Assembly: GCA_037893225.1 (NCBI GenBank)
Contig: JAZGUH010000774.1
Coordinates: forward strand, 62,001 to 126,000
DNA: 64,000 nucleotides
Direction of reading: 5' to 3'
DNA from: Hippasteria phrygiana
Lineage: Eukaryota > Echinodermata > Asteroidea > Valvatida > Goniasteridae
Shown here: positions 22,656-34,161 of the stretch, piece by piece
Position numbering within the stretch: position 1 is the stretch's first letter
Layout of the letters: each line of letters starts with the position of its first letter
Notes under the pieces: generated by a model
Seen by the model: only the letters and a program-made list of their open reading frames with translations
The model's database searches: none
What the model was told of the DNA's origin: nothing
Made by a program: the position numbers and the translations under genes

Positions 22656-23672
22656 TTACTGCCATCTTTCTTCTTGACTAGGACGTACTACGTTGGAGGC
22701 CCATGGACTATCGGAATGCTCTATTATGCCATCCCGTAGCATCTCCTGCACCTGCCGTTTGATTTCTTCCTGCTCCTGGCTAGGATATCGTCGTGGCCTC
22801 TCCCTTCTCGGTGGGGCATCCCCGGTATTAATCGCGTGCCGAACCACGTCAGTTCGCCCGATGTCCGCACTTCCGGTGGAAAACACATCCCGGTAGTCGT
22901 GAAGTAACTTCGCTATCCGCTGGTGATACCGCGAGTCTACTCCCTTCTTACTCCTGTCGTATAAGTCTGATAAATGTGACGGAACTCCATCGTTGATCTC
23001 GGCACTGGGTGGCATTCTATCAGGTTCTTCGATGTCTTCCTCGCCTACTGAGGTGAGAAATCCAGCCATGGTACCACGTCTCACTACACACTGCCTCCTT
23101 CCCGGGTTGAAAACTCTGATCGGTACGATGTCATCTCCAACCGTCACCAACAGGCGTGCAACAATCACACCCCTGTTGGCCATTTCGCTTCGCTCGGCTG
23201 GCTCCATAATGCCCATGCATTTCGCCTTGATTCCTCCTGCCAAGTGTCCCTGCACTATGGCCTCATGACCCGGCGGTATCTCTGTTGTTCTCGTCACAAT
23301 CACTCTGGCGCAAAATCTACCTCCCTTGGTGTCTGTACATTCTATCTTGTCTTCACCAATTTTCAGCTCCAGGGTCTCAAAATCTAAACCGAGGATTCCC
23401 TCTAGTTGGCCAATGTCGCCAAACACTGCATTAACGAGGTAGGTGATTCTCCCCACCCGTATCTCTAGGTAGGCGCTGCCTAATGTCTCCAGCAGTCCAC
23501 CACTCGCTGTCCTCACCCCTGCTCCTTCTCTCACGATTTCCGGTCTTTTACTTTGGGGGATCTCGTAGAACAACTTTGAAGAAAGCACCGTATCGGTGGC
23601 ACCTGTATCAACTAGTAGTTGCACATTTCTTCCCCTTACTTCTGCCGGGACGAATAAGCCATTCTGCGCCAC
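22656..23672 (-). pseudogene. pol: Gypsy aspartic protease and RT N-terminal part
   Basis: A 338-codon frame. A retropepsin with catalytic LLVDTGATDTVLSS starts at about residue 19, and the flap-distal ILGLDFE lies at about residue 93. A linker with PPGHEAIVQG leads to the RT N-terminus: HAINTGDAPPRRERPRRYP, then [15 protein letters not shown]. After that motif the frame slips near 22680; the following VKKKDGS-type block is in another frame. The small frameshift here plus the stop at 22448 separate it from the rest of pol. Confidence 0.88.
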
Positions 23673-23743
23673 AGCTATCTTCGGCCCTGTGGGAAGATTA
23701 CTCTCTTTGACACGGCCGACAGTTTTGTTTGTGGTGCTGTTGC

Positions 23744-24319
23744 CTACTGACCCTGTTGCTTCTCCAGCCGCTCCACGGGTCTCTGGGGTGGCTGATCTTC
23801 GTTTCCCAGATTCCGTCTGTTCTGCCCTGACGACTGTTTACAATTTCTGGCGTAGTGCCCCCTCTGCCTACACCTATAGCAAATCAGGTCGCCGGCTTGA
23901 TTCTCTCCCCTGCCATAGTTGTTGCGGGGCGCGGGGTTCTGGACCGCCGACCGGGAATTATTATTCCCTTGGTTGTGCCTTTCCTCCCTCAACTCCTTTA
24001 TTTCCTGGTGACTTCTGAGGATCTCACTTTCTAGGCGCTTATAGCCCTCTTTCATCTCGCTCTTCACCTCTTCCAAGGCGCGTTCAGCTTCACAGTCTAG
24101 TATTCTAGCATATTTCGGCCTCCTGCCCTCTCTCTGTTCCTCAATCTTTTGAAAACACTCGGTCGCTAGTGCAGCCCTCACGGCTTCCTCCAACGTTGTA
24201 GGCCGTGCACGAAATATCCCCTCTCTTATCGCCTGACTTTCTATTGCATCGACGAAATGTCCCCTAGCTAGGCGATCCCGGCCTTCCTCTGGAAGCTCGG
24301 GGTACGCCAGCTCTGCCAA
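23744..24319 (-). pseudogene. gag: Gypsy gag C-terminal part with zinc knuckle
   Basis: A 191-codon frame continuing gag after the LINE insertion. It opens with AELAYPELPEEGRDRLARGHFVDAI, a conserved Ty3/Gypsy Gag block; an Arg/Glu coiled-coil segment follows, then a CCHC knuckle CYRCRQRGHYARNC at about residue 148. It ends at 23744, shortly before the protease frame, so a normal gag/pol frame change may lie between them. Confidence 0.85.
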
Positions 24320-24351
24320 CTCCTTTATCGACTGCCCGAGTTCCTGCAGAC

Positions 24352-24395
24352 TTTCATTTCATTTCATTTCATTTCATTTCATTTCATTTCATTTC
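24352..24395 (-). repeat. (TTTCA)n microsatellite, LINE tail
   Basis: About nine copies of tttca on plus (gaaat on minus) form the 3' tail of the LINE fragment. Confidence 0.9.
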
Positions 24396-24708
24396 GGTTT
24401 TATTTCTAAAAAACACCAAACAAAAAGTCAAAGGACTAAAAATGTCTAGTTTACATTAACACTTAAGATAAAACAATTCAAACTTACACAATCATTAAAA
24501 AGAATAAGTTACATTAACTTAAAAAAAAAACCATTATAATAAAAAACCAAACAAAGTCTGACAATTACTGTATTCATGAGCTAAAATATATTTAGTTTGA
24601 TTGTTGAGCATTGAGGATTTTGATCATAGACATTAATGGTGATTTTTTTAGCCTTTGAGTTCTCATTTGGGGCATGGTAATTTGTGTAGAATTCCTTAAA
24701 TTGAGCCC
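24352..24708 (-). mobile_element. LINE 3' end (CR1/L2-like) inserted in gag
   Basis: About 357 bp split a conserved Gag motif. On minus it begins with codons reading NLRNSTQITMPQMRT...KKSP..SMIKILN, resembling the NTRN...P..RT...KS...KIWN C-terminus of CR1/L2-group RTs. It continues with an AT-rich 3' UTR with AATAAA, then ends in (GAAAT)n. A microsatellite-type tail is typical of those LINEs. A target-site duplication is not clear. Confidence 0.65.
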
Positions 24709-25551
24709 CTTGGCTCCTTGCCGTCGATGTCTTAACTCCATCAGATGATTCTCAGCCAACTGGCCCGGCCCAAACCTTTTTTCTAGCTGATCGACGAGCT
24801 TGGCGTAGGTTGGTTGTCTCCCCTCTCCAGTGCTACTCCCTAACACCTTCAGCGCTGGTCCTTGAAGACTTGCTGCTAGGAACGCACCCGCCTGTACCTC
24901 CGACCAGTTGTTTGTCAATTTACATGCCTCAAAGTGCCGGCGATAATCCCTCCATGTTGTCTTTCCGTTGAACCTATCTGGGACGATATTAGGTCGCCTA
25001 AGTATAACTCTTGATTCTTCATTTTCGGTGCTCCTATCTAGGGGAACGTCGGGCTTGCTGACAGGTGTGCTCGTCGTAAATTGCGGTGTCACCTTCCCCT
25101 TCTGCTGCGTTATGGTCTTCAAATTTACCGAGGCCGGTTGTGCAATTACGCCACTGGCTCTAGGTCGATCGCCGTTGGCCTGGTGCTGCACTGTGGGGTT
25201 GTCCGTCTCACCAGAGATCGTGTCAGTTGTCAATGTCGAGTTTCTTGTTCTGGGTTTCGGTGTTGGTCTTGTTCTACTCGGTGTTAATGTAGGCGATAGT
25301 AGTTCCATCGTCCTCTGACTGCCAGCCAGTGTAGGTGCATACCCAGATCTTCCATAGCCCGAATCAGTTGCCACTTCGCCTGCCCGTTGACGAGCCCTAA
25401 GCAGGCGAAGCTCTGCTTCCAACAACTCTATTTGCTCGTCCAAGTGCCCACTCGGCGTGCCAAACAATTGTGTATTTTCCTCTCCTTGGTGGCTCTTGGC
25501 AGGGGACTTCACCAGCTCACCCTCGAAGTCGATCAGCAAGTTCTTCACCAT
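24592..25551 (-). pseudogene. gag: Gypsy gag N-terminal part fused to LINE-derived tail
   Basis: A 319-codon frame starting MVKNLLIDFE just downstream of the 5' LTR and primer-binding site. An early coiled coil (LDEQIELLEAELRLLRARQR) and a long Ser/Thr/Pro-rich linker lead to the Gag capsid signature (FNGKTTWRDYRRHFEACKL; AGAFLAASLQGPALKVLG; LVDQLEKRFGP). After RRQGAK, about residue 280, the frame enters the LINE insertion and ends 35-40 codons later, so the protein lacks the capsid C-terminus and knuckle. The remaining gag lies at 24319-23744. Confidence 0.85.
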
Positions 25552-25630
25552 GTCGCCTACCTAGGTGATCGCTGCCTATGTAGGTGTAATAACTTTTGGG
25601 TATGTGTTCAGAAGTACGCTTTGATGCCTA

Positions 25631-25647
25631 TCCCACTTCTGACACCA
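25631..25647 (-). promoter_or_regulatory. Primer-binding site of the second Gypsy element
   Basis: On minus TGGTGTCAGAAGTGGGA, two bases inside the LTR. It matches the complement of a tRNA 3' end including CCA and is of the tRNA-Leu-like type used by many Gypsy elements (from family knowledge). Confidence 0.75.
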
Positions 25648-25649
25648 TT

Positions 25650-25892
25650 TGTGGCGGTCTCTAGTCGACTGTGCCTATATAGGACTTGCCAAACTGCGGC
25701 ACTGCACCGATGCGACGTTTCTGTCTTGACAGCCAGGAACGAAAGAGAGCGACCAGCCAACGCGGTCCGCTTATATACCCCGCCCAAGCGCCAGATAGAG
25801 GGCGCTAGCCAAGCTTACACTCTGCAGTGTAAATGCGTCAGGCTATTAGTAAATGGTTCAAATCCAAAGAGGGCGCCTTGATAAACCCCACA
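25650..25892 (-). repeat. 5' LTR of the second Gypsy element
   Basis: A 243-bp segment; on minus it starts TGTGGGGTTTATC and ends GAGACCGCCACA, giving TGTGG/CCACA inverted ends. A TATA-type box (tatataagcg on minus, about 25772-25780) lies in it, as expected for an LTR promoter. There is no 3' partner in the window. Confidence 0.7.
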
Positions 25893-25916
25893 TTTCGCTA
25901 CAGTATGTATATAGCG

Positions 25917-26062
25917 GCAATCGTGGACCTAGGACAAAAGAATTCGGGCGTAGACAAAGAGTCCACGTTTGACCGAACGTCCACGTGTACAAAACATATG
26001 GGAGGCCTTCCGAAAAAGTTAGAGTATAAACAAAAGAGGAACAATGGGACGTCCACGATTGC
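25917..26062. mobile_element. 146-bp MITE with GCAATCGTGGAC ends
   Basis: Ends gcaatcgtggac and gtccacgattgc are inverted repeats. Copies lie at 55768-55908 (opposite orientation) and, more diverged, 52599-52739. It contains the shared core ggaggccttccgaaaaagtt. Confidence 0.7.
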
Positions 26063-26462
26063 AGGTATTTACACACTTGTGTGTGTGTGCGTTTGTATAG
26101 CTATTCAGACCGTGGACCTTTAACAAAGAGGACAATAGGGTCCGCGATTGTGTCAAGGTCCACGATTGAAAATCGTGTACAAAACCAATGGGAGGCCTTC
26201 CGAAAAAGTTAGAGTATAAACAAAAGCGGGACAATAGGAGGTCCGCGATTGCCGGTGTTTACAAACGTGTGTGTGTGTGCGTTTGTATAGCTATTCAGAC
26301 CGTGGACCTTTAACAAACAGGACAATAGGGTCCGCGATTGTGTCAAGGTCCACGATTGAAAATCGTGTACAAAACCAATGGGAGGCCTTCCGAAAAAGTT
26401 AGAGTATAAACAAAAGAGGGACAATAGGAGGTCCGCGATTGCCGGTGTTTACACACTTGTGT
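25987..26462. repeat. 190-bp tandem repeat, 2.5 copies
   Basis: The gtacaaaac...gggaggccttccgaaaa block recurs at 25987, 26177 and 26367, exactly 190 bp apart. Each unit holds a MITE-like half, a (GT)n stretch and the cgtggacctttaacaaa block. The last copy runs into a G homopolymer at 26469-26482. Confidence 0.85.
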
Positions 26463-26482
26463 GTGTGTGGGGGGGGGGGGGG

Positions 26483-29400
26483 TATTAAACCGTCTTCCCG
26501 TTTTAACAGCAGCAATCAAGGGAGACCGAGTAAGACATAAGTTCACAAAACAAAACACCCTGTTCAAAAATTATTCCCTGATGAGTCTTTTAGTTGCGCC
26601 TTAGGATGAAGGATTGTTTATTATTAGTTTTCCATATTTCCCAGCGAGTGTTGTCCTGACCTTTTACTTTCTAATTGTGCTCCATTTTGTAATAAATTTG
26701 TGTTACATTTGAATGAACCTCGATAGATTATCTCTTTGTGAGTGTTCAGCTAGTTTATAAAAACATACATGTAACAATGGGTGATCAGAATTAAAAATAC
26801 GATGTCATTTCAGAATAATATTCAATACGATTATTAAATTTGTATTTTCTAATGACTTACACTTACAGGTGTGACAAAAATGAAACAACAATTCACTTTT
26901 TTAAAACTGATTTTTTGGGGAGCGCTTAAACTCCCCATAACGTTAGGCTAAGAATTGTTTCGATAATCCACTTTTCCAGACTGAGTACATGAAGCGAACA
27001 CAGTGCAGTGCGCGTTACCCTCTTGCGCCGCCATTGCGCGGCCGCGCATTCGTGCACGAACACGACGCGGTGTCCTATCCGGTCTATATAATGGAGATCA
27101 ATGATAGCCACGTACGTACCAACCTCGTTCCCATGGCTTACTATATTTTCAACCTCGTTTCCAATAGTAAGCCCTGGGATGGGAACTCCTTACTCGTGCC
27201 CTGATTGGATAGTGAAAATACAGCATTAGCTTATTAGCATATAGAGAAATTAAAACCGTACAGTTGGTGATTCCACTGTATTTCTTGATGAAAGTTTGCC
27301 GCGCCAAAAGTGAAACTTTTGTTGGTATTTGTTTACGTTAGTGACTTTTCTGTAGTATATATTCTCTGAAATTTCTGCAATGGTGACGCCCAGCCCCTCA
27401 AAAAATACACCCGTCAAATCTGATACTTGCATCTTGAAGTTAAATTGTGTTCCAAAAGCGACAAACGTGGGACGCACACCTGGAGAGCCAGTGGACAAAA
27501 AGAAATTTTCCGCAATTGCTTTACCGTATGTAGCTTTCACACGAAGTGACACAATATGCCGAAGTTAAGTTGTGGAACGAATTAGGTCCATAAAACGGTG
27601 GAGGATGCACGGGGTCAACATCGCTAAACTGGCGTGCATGTAGCAGCAGTGGTTGTAGCAAATGATTCCTCAGATCTCCTGGTCAGAGTGCTCCAGCTGC
27701 GAACGAAACGGCGGGTTTTTGGTCCTGTGTGCCAACGGCAAACGCCGCCCGCCATGCCGCAGTCCGAGGCCTGTTGCCCCGGCGAAAGCCTGTCCTTTTT
27801 TTAGGCTTTATCAAAACTGACAAAAGGAAGTCCGAAGCCTAATTTGCCTCGAGTGTGCGCCACGTACAAGGGTATGTAACTTTGTTTTTTTGGTCCTTTT
27901 CATTTTGAGATAAATGACGCTTCGTTGATGCTCAACCATATGTCAACCATTCTGAGAACCCATGAACTGCACGTAGTTTGCCGCCTTTTTCACGATTTTA
28001 CAATCAAGCTAATCAATCTATAGTACCAAAGAGCCTATGCTGTGAATTCGACGAAGATGTGAAGTTTAAGAATTGCCATCAGACTACTACGTGTCCAGAA
28101 TACATCGCTCACAGGGAGCCTAATTTGCATGCGTATCCAAAAATATTGGATATTTAAATGATCCCATACCAGGGTGAGCAGCTGTGGTGTCGGTGAGGGC
28201 GCTGCTCGACACCATGGGAACGAGGTTGCGTACGTACGTACGTACGTACTGGTAGTCTTGGTTCCAAGACGTTACTGTCTGATACTTGTCATCAACAGAG
28301 GGCGCAATTTACAGGCTGTCACCAGCGGGCGATCCGAGCGCGCGATCAATCACGGAGTTACAGTAACGTCTTGGATATTTCTACTTTTGAGGGCGGGACC
28401 CGACTATGGAAATCGTGGCTAAACATGCATCATTCATATCACGTGACTGGTCTGACCTCCATGGTTAAGTTTGACCGATTGCCCCAATTATGCAAAATGC
28501 GCCTGCGGTCGACGCGACGTGTAATATAATACCGTTTGAAAAAAAACGTGGATGTACTGTGTACAAAAGCCACTTGTAGGCCTACATACAATGTACATGT
28601 ACATGTATTTATTTGAACACTGTGGATTGTATTGTATAGTGTACGTATACGTACTTGAACTTCAAGTTTGAATAACTTGGGAGTTTCTGATCTTTCTTGC
28701 TACGTCCCAGAATGAGATAATGATAATTTACCTGCAGGTGTCCACTTTAATCTGGGATGGTAATTAGCCAATGTGAATGAATAAATGCAGAATAGTCAAA
28801 TTTTAAAATTATTTTTTTATCAAAGATTGATTTTTGCCAGTCTTGTTAATTACATGTACAAACATGTGGTGCCTTTTTTTGCAGCCAGCCATGGCCAGGC
28901 CCAGTATTGTATTGGATATTTCAGTCCAGTTAGTTGCATGCACAATTTACAGGACGGTCTTTGGTCAACTTTTGACTGAAAAACGTTTTTACTCACTTTG
29001 TCGTCAAGGTGGAGCTTAAATTCATCATTGTCTTATTTATTTATATTTCTCCCAATAAAAAATTCCTCCACTAAATACATTACACTCCTACATGTATATA
29101 GTAATCCATATATACTAATATTTGAAAAAGTGAACATGAAGAAGAGAAGTCTGAAATAGCAAGCCCAGCAAACCACTTAAATGCAGTGGATTTAAAATCA
29201 AAGTAGATGGTTAACTTCACTCATTTATTTTAATTCTTGAGGTAAACATAATTTTTCACTGGATAAAATGTATTTCTGTAAAGATTTTAAACCATTATTG
29301 TAAAGTTACATTTATGTTAACATATACTTTACCATTGAAGGTTAGAACTGCCACAGAGTTCATCAGAAATATGAAACACACCATTTGTTACATCTCTTTT

Positions 29401-31170
29401 TTCATGTATTTTCAATTTCCATCCTGAAAAATTAAATTGGCAGATGTACCGGTCATATACTACTCAGTGTAAACAAAATCGACATTACATGTACATGTGG
29501 CATTAAAAAAAATGTATACTACATTTATTTATACAAACTGGCTGGGACGTCCTCCATTCTGAAGTCTTTTTTTAAGTTTATCACCTCACATGTTTATACA
29601 CCAGTGTTCTAGCTCATACAGTGTACATGCGCAATATATAATGTACATGTCATCGGGTAATACCTTCTCATAAATTGTTACCTTCACTCAAGCGCGCCTC
29701 CATGATTTGACTATGACATGTGTGGAGACCGGGAAAAAGTGGGGGGGGGGGGGGGGGGGTTGTTATCATGACATTTCCAAAACCAACCAACTGAAAATTT
29801 CGAAGGGGGTGGGGGGGATTGGACACTACGCTGATTATTATACATGTATTAATTATGGTCCATACACAAACCCAAATTTAACCCTCTTTCCGACAATTCT
29901 ACTGTAATTTCCATATGAAATTTATAATTACCTCCTGGTCTATTTTAATTTTTTTCTTCTGCCTGGTTTTATTGTCTAGGGGTGATCTTGTCATAAAGTG
30001 TGTGTGGGTGGAGATATATTCCCCATCCCCACAACCCCGAAATCTATGTTTTTGCCTTCACTTATCAACACTTCTTCTTGTCGACAATTTTTTTGGGATT
30101 ATATTTAACTATAAAAGTTGGGCTATTATGTACGCCGTATGTATCACCTTTTGTTAATCCTTTCTGATATGTTTTCCTTTGTATAAAAATTGTTGTTAAC
30201 TTTTTTTTTGAAAATGATCAATTATGACTGTAATGAAATCAATTGTGATGTAGTTCTTTTAACCAATATATGTACACCGACTACTGCATGTATTTTTTCT
30301 ATTACATGTGGAATAGTAACCACGTAAACACACTGGCTGTCATCAAAGGTTATAGTTCTAAATTTGCATTCGGAAGTATTAAAATATACCTCACATGTTC
30401 ACTCATCATCCGCACAAATATTTCGTATAGGCCTACATAAAACACTTTATTTAATGTCTAAAATAATAAACTTCAGCTGCACTACAGAAATCAGCTGCAC
30501 TACAGATACTTCGCGGATTTTAACGACACGTACGTTGTGCCGCCTACACGTCAACTTAAAAAAATATTTCCCACAGACATACAGACTGGGTCACGCGGAT
30601 CGCGCAATCCTTCATCCAAAACAACAATACAACGGTCGACGCGTAGGGCCCGGGCGCAGTGAATTCAAATTTCCAGACAACACAACACACATACACAAAA
30701 AACGCACCCAGAGGGTGATGACCGCACCGCGCGTCCTATTTAATCGTGCATGCTCGCCAAGTTATGAATAATTAATTTGTCAAGGTCAAACTCAATCGCT
30801 GATTGGCTCCCCCGGAAAGTCGGGGGAGAATGTCGAAAAAGTAATGAAAAAGTTAAGACCCGCGACAGAAATATCCAAGACCTTCGTGAGAGTGAAGAAC
30901 CGAGCAAAGAACAGTAGAATCGATTCTTGTCAGAGCGCGTAATATATAAAACATTATCGAATACAATCAGAATCGATTTACTGAGAAACAGCGCCCTCGT
31001 TCGGAAGGAAAAAAAGGAACACGAAGGTCTTGGAACCAAGACTAACGTACTGGCGGTTCGTGGCTATTATTAATAGTTTGTCGTGATAACGCCCTCTCGC
31101 GGCGGCCGGTTATACGTACGTAACAACGTCTTGAACCAAGACTAACTGCAAACGCGCGCGCGTAGTAAAG
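26483..31170. other. Long AT-rich stretch without supported gene
   Basis: There are no domains, RNA genes or long terminal repeats that I can support. Minor contents: a fragment of the dispersed repeat at 27066-27115; (CGTA)n at 28228-28249; a tcttggttccaaga palindrome at 28256; and a G tract at 29742-29759. A 100-codon minus frame at 27250-27552 and a 135-codon plus frame at 30364-30771 have no recognisable motif and are probably chance. Confidence 0.5.
31060..31153. repeat. Dispersed repeat, inverted copy B
   Basis: The reverse complement of 19029-19150: attaatagtttgtcgtgataa, the gagagggcg/cgccctctc core and aacaacgtcttgaaccaaga are all present, with few differences. Confidence 0.7.
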
Positions 31171-31189
31171 ATTCCGAAAACGCGATGCG

Positions 31190-31322
31190 TCCGACTTGGT
31201 CATGCTTGGGTCCGATCTGGTCGTGGGTTCGAGTTGACTGTGGGTCCGAGTTGGCCGTGGGGCCGAGTTGGTATGGGACCGAGTTGGTTTGGGTCCGAGT
31301 TGGTTTGGGTCCGAGTTGATCC
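31190..31322. repeat. Minisatellite, about 16-bp unit (gtgggtccgagttggt)
   Basis: Eight or so imperfect tandem units of tgggtccgagttggt-type sequence with length variation (14-17 bp). Confidence 0.8.
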
Positions 31323-31608
31323 CATTACAATCATCGCATCCAGCTGCACGTACTCCTTTTGTTTCATGTGGTTTGCATATGCAGCAGTTTGTGTTATTTA
31401 ATTTTAGTTAGGTGCTTCTAATCTGTGTACCTATAATATGAATTAATGTATACTAGGCCTAGGAACAAGACAAACCATCCTAACATTTATCCTTTCTGTA
31501 CCAGGCTCAAGGTAGCCGCGGATTCGGCCTGATTTCTGGCCGCGTATTCGGCCGCGGATTCAACCGCGTATTCAGCAAGAGTCGGAAAATCTATAACGCA
31601 TGCGGCAA

Positions 31609-34161
31609 AAGGTGATCTATTTTCCAAAAAGTTCACTTCGCTTATTCAACGAATTTTTCATAAAAAACGACAAATAACAATACTTTTTCATAACATATTA
31701 AAACGCACAACATAAGCCACAGTATTATAAACCATTTTTGTAATTTTTATGAAGTAATTACTGTTAAATTAGCTGCCCAATGGTAATCATCACATTTCCT
31801 GCTATTTTTCAAAGCTTTTAGAAATTGTGAAAAGTGAAGGCACCATTTAAAACAAAGTGTACCTCACATGTTATCAAAAACTCCAACTTTTATTTCATAA
31901 TCTACAAGACCATGCTTCTGGGCACACTTAATTTTGGTATAGGCTTCAGCCGAACACTAATTAGTGCCTAATTAGCCCGTTAAAGATACCCCGTTTTCAC
32001 TGCACTATTGTAATCTGGTCCTTTTCGGCTGCGTACATAACTACATGTACCCCGTTAAAACAAAGTGTACCTCACATGTTGTCAAAAACTTGAAATTCTA
32101 TTTCATAATCTAAGAGATCATGTCACTGGGCACACTTAATTTTGGTATAGGCTTCAACCGAACACTAATTATTGCCCAATTAGCCCGTTAAAGAGACCCT
32201 GTTTTCACTGCACTTTTGCAATGCGTTCTTTTCGGCTGCGTACATCACTAACCCTTTAAAACAAAGTGTACCTCACATGTTATCAAAAACTCCAACTTTT
32301 ATTTCATAATCTTCAAGACCATGCTTCTGGGCACACTTTATTTTGGTATAGGCTTCAGCCGAACACTAATTAGTGCCTAATTAGCCCGTTAAAGATACAC
32401 CGTTTTCACTGCACTATTGTAATGCGGCCTTTTTCGGGTGCGTACATAACTACCCCGTTAAAACAAAGTGTACCTCGCATGTTATAAAAAACTCCAACTT
32501 TTATTTCATAATCTTCAAGACCATGCTTCTGGGCACACTTTATTTTGGTATAGGCTTCAGCCGAACACTAATTAGTGCCTAATTAGCCCGTTAAAGATAC
32601 CCCGTTTTCACTGCACTATTGTAATGCGGCCTTTTTCGGGTGCGTACATAACTACCCCGTTAAAACAAAGTGTACCTCGCATGTTATAAAAAATTCCAAC
32701 TTTTATTTCATAAAGGGTTAGTGATGTACGCAGCCGAAAAGAAGGCATTACAATAGTGCAGTAAAAAAGGGGTATCTTTAACGGGCTAATTAGGCACTAA
32801 TTAGTGTTCGGCTGAAGCCTATACCAAAATTAAGTGTGCCCAGAAGCATGGTCTTGTAGATTATGAAATAAAAGTTGGAGGTTTTGATAACATGTGAGGT
32901 ACACTTTGTTTTAAAGGGTTAGTGATGTACGCAGCCGAAAAGAAGGCATTACAATATAGTGCAGTGAAAACGGGGTCTCTTTAACGGGCTAATTAGGCAC
33001 TAATTAGTTTTCGGTTGAAGCCTATACAAAAATTAAGTGTGCCCAGTAACATGATCTCTTAGATTATGAAATAAAATTTCGAGTTTTTGACAACATGTCA
33101 GGTACACTTTGTTTTAACGGGGTAGTTATGTACGCAGCCGAAAAATACCGCATTACAACAGTGCAGTGAAAACGGGGTATCTTTAACGGGCTAATTAGGC
33201 ACTAATTAGTTTTCGGCTGAAACCTATACCAAATTTAAGTGTGCCCAGAAGCATGGTCTTGTAGATTATAAAATAAAAGTTTGAGTTTTTTATAACATGT
33301 GAGGTACACTTTGTTTTAAAGGGGTAGTGATGTACGCAGCCGAAAAGAACTTATTGCAAAAGTGCAGTGAAAACGGTGTATCTTTAACGGGCTAATTGGG
33401 CGATAATTAGTGTTCGGTTGAAGCCTATACCAAAATTAAGTGTGCCTAGTAGCATGATCTCTTAGATTATGAAATAAAATTTCGAGTTTTTGACAACATG
33501 TGAGGTACACTTTGTTTTAAAGGGGTAGTGATGTACGCAGCCGAAAAACGCCGCATTACAATAGTGCAGTGAAAACGGGGTATCTTTAACGGGCTAATTA
33601 GGCACTAATTAGTGTTCGGCTGAAGCCTATACCAAAATTAAGTGTGCCCAGAAGCATGGTCTTGTAGATTATGAAATAAAAGTTGGAGTTTTTTATAACA
33701 TGTGAGGTACACTTTGTTTTAAAGGGTTAGTGATGTACGCAGTTGAAAAGAAGGCATTGCAATAGTGCAGTGAAAACGGGGTATCTTTAACGGGCTAATT
33801 AGGCACTAATTAGTGTTCGGCTGAAGCCTATACCAAAATTAAGTGTGTCCAGAAGCATGGTCTTGAAGATTATGAAATAAAAGTTGGAGTTTTTTATAAC
33901 ATGTGAGGTACACTTTGTTTTAAATGTTGCATTCACTTTTCACCATTTCTAAAAGCTTTGAAAAATAGCAGGAAATGTGATGATTACCATTGGGCAGCTA
34001 ATTGAACAGTAATTACTTCATCAAAATTACAAAAATGGTTTATAAAACTGTGGCTTATGTTGTGCGTTTTAATATGGCATGAAAAAGTATTGTTATTTTT
34101 CTTTTTTTATGAAATATTCGTTGAATAAGCGAAGTGAACTTTCTGGAAAAAATATCACCTT
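31609..34161. mobile_element. Palindromic tandem-array element (2.55 kb, foldback type)
   Basis: The outer inverted repeats (left from aaggtgatctattttcca, right ending ggaaaaaatatcacctt) extend about 250 bp each. Inside them are tandem units of about 202 bp (31861, 32069, 32270, 32472, 32674 on the left). At about 32713 the orientation flips, and about six inverted units follow to 33925. Each unit contains gtgtacctcacatg, tgggcacactta and cactaattagtgcctaatta. No ORF is present. The design resembles Foldback elements, whose long TIRs are built of tandem repeats. Confidence 0.85.

Larger units (their letters stand above)
19889..25892 (-). mobile_element. Second Ty3/Gypsy element, 5' LTR present, 3' LTR missing
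   Basis: A minus-strand element with 5' LTR (25892-25650), tRNA-type primer-binding site, gag, protease, RT, RNase H and integrase in Ty3/Gypsy order. Coding damage is light: one in-frame stop, one frameshift near 22680 and a LINE fragment inserted in gag. No matching 3' LTR is found below 19889, where a Harbinger-like MITE ends 50 bases away, so the 3' end appears lost. Confidence 0.9.

Noticed and set aside
27250..27552. 100-codon minus-strand frame as a small gene
   Set aside because: No motif, splice context or codon signal; the opposite strand is equally open.
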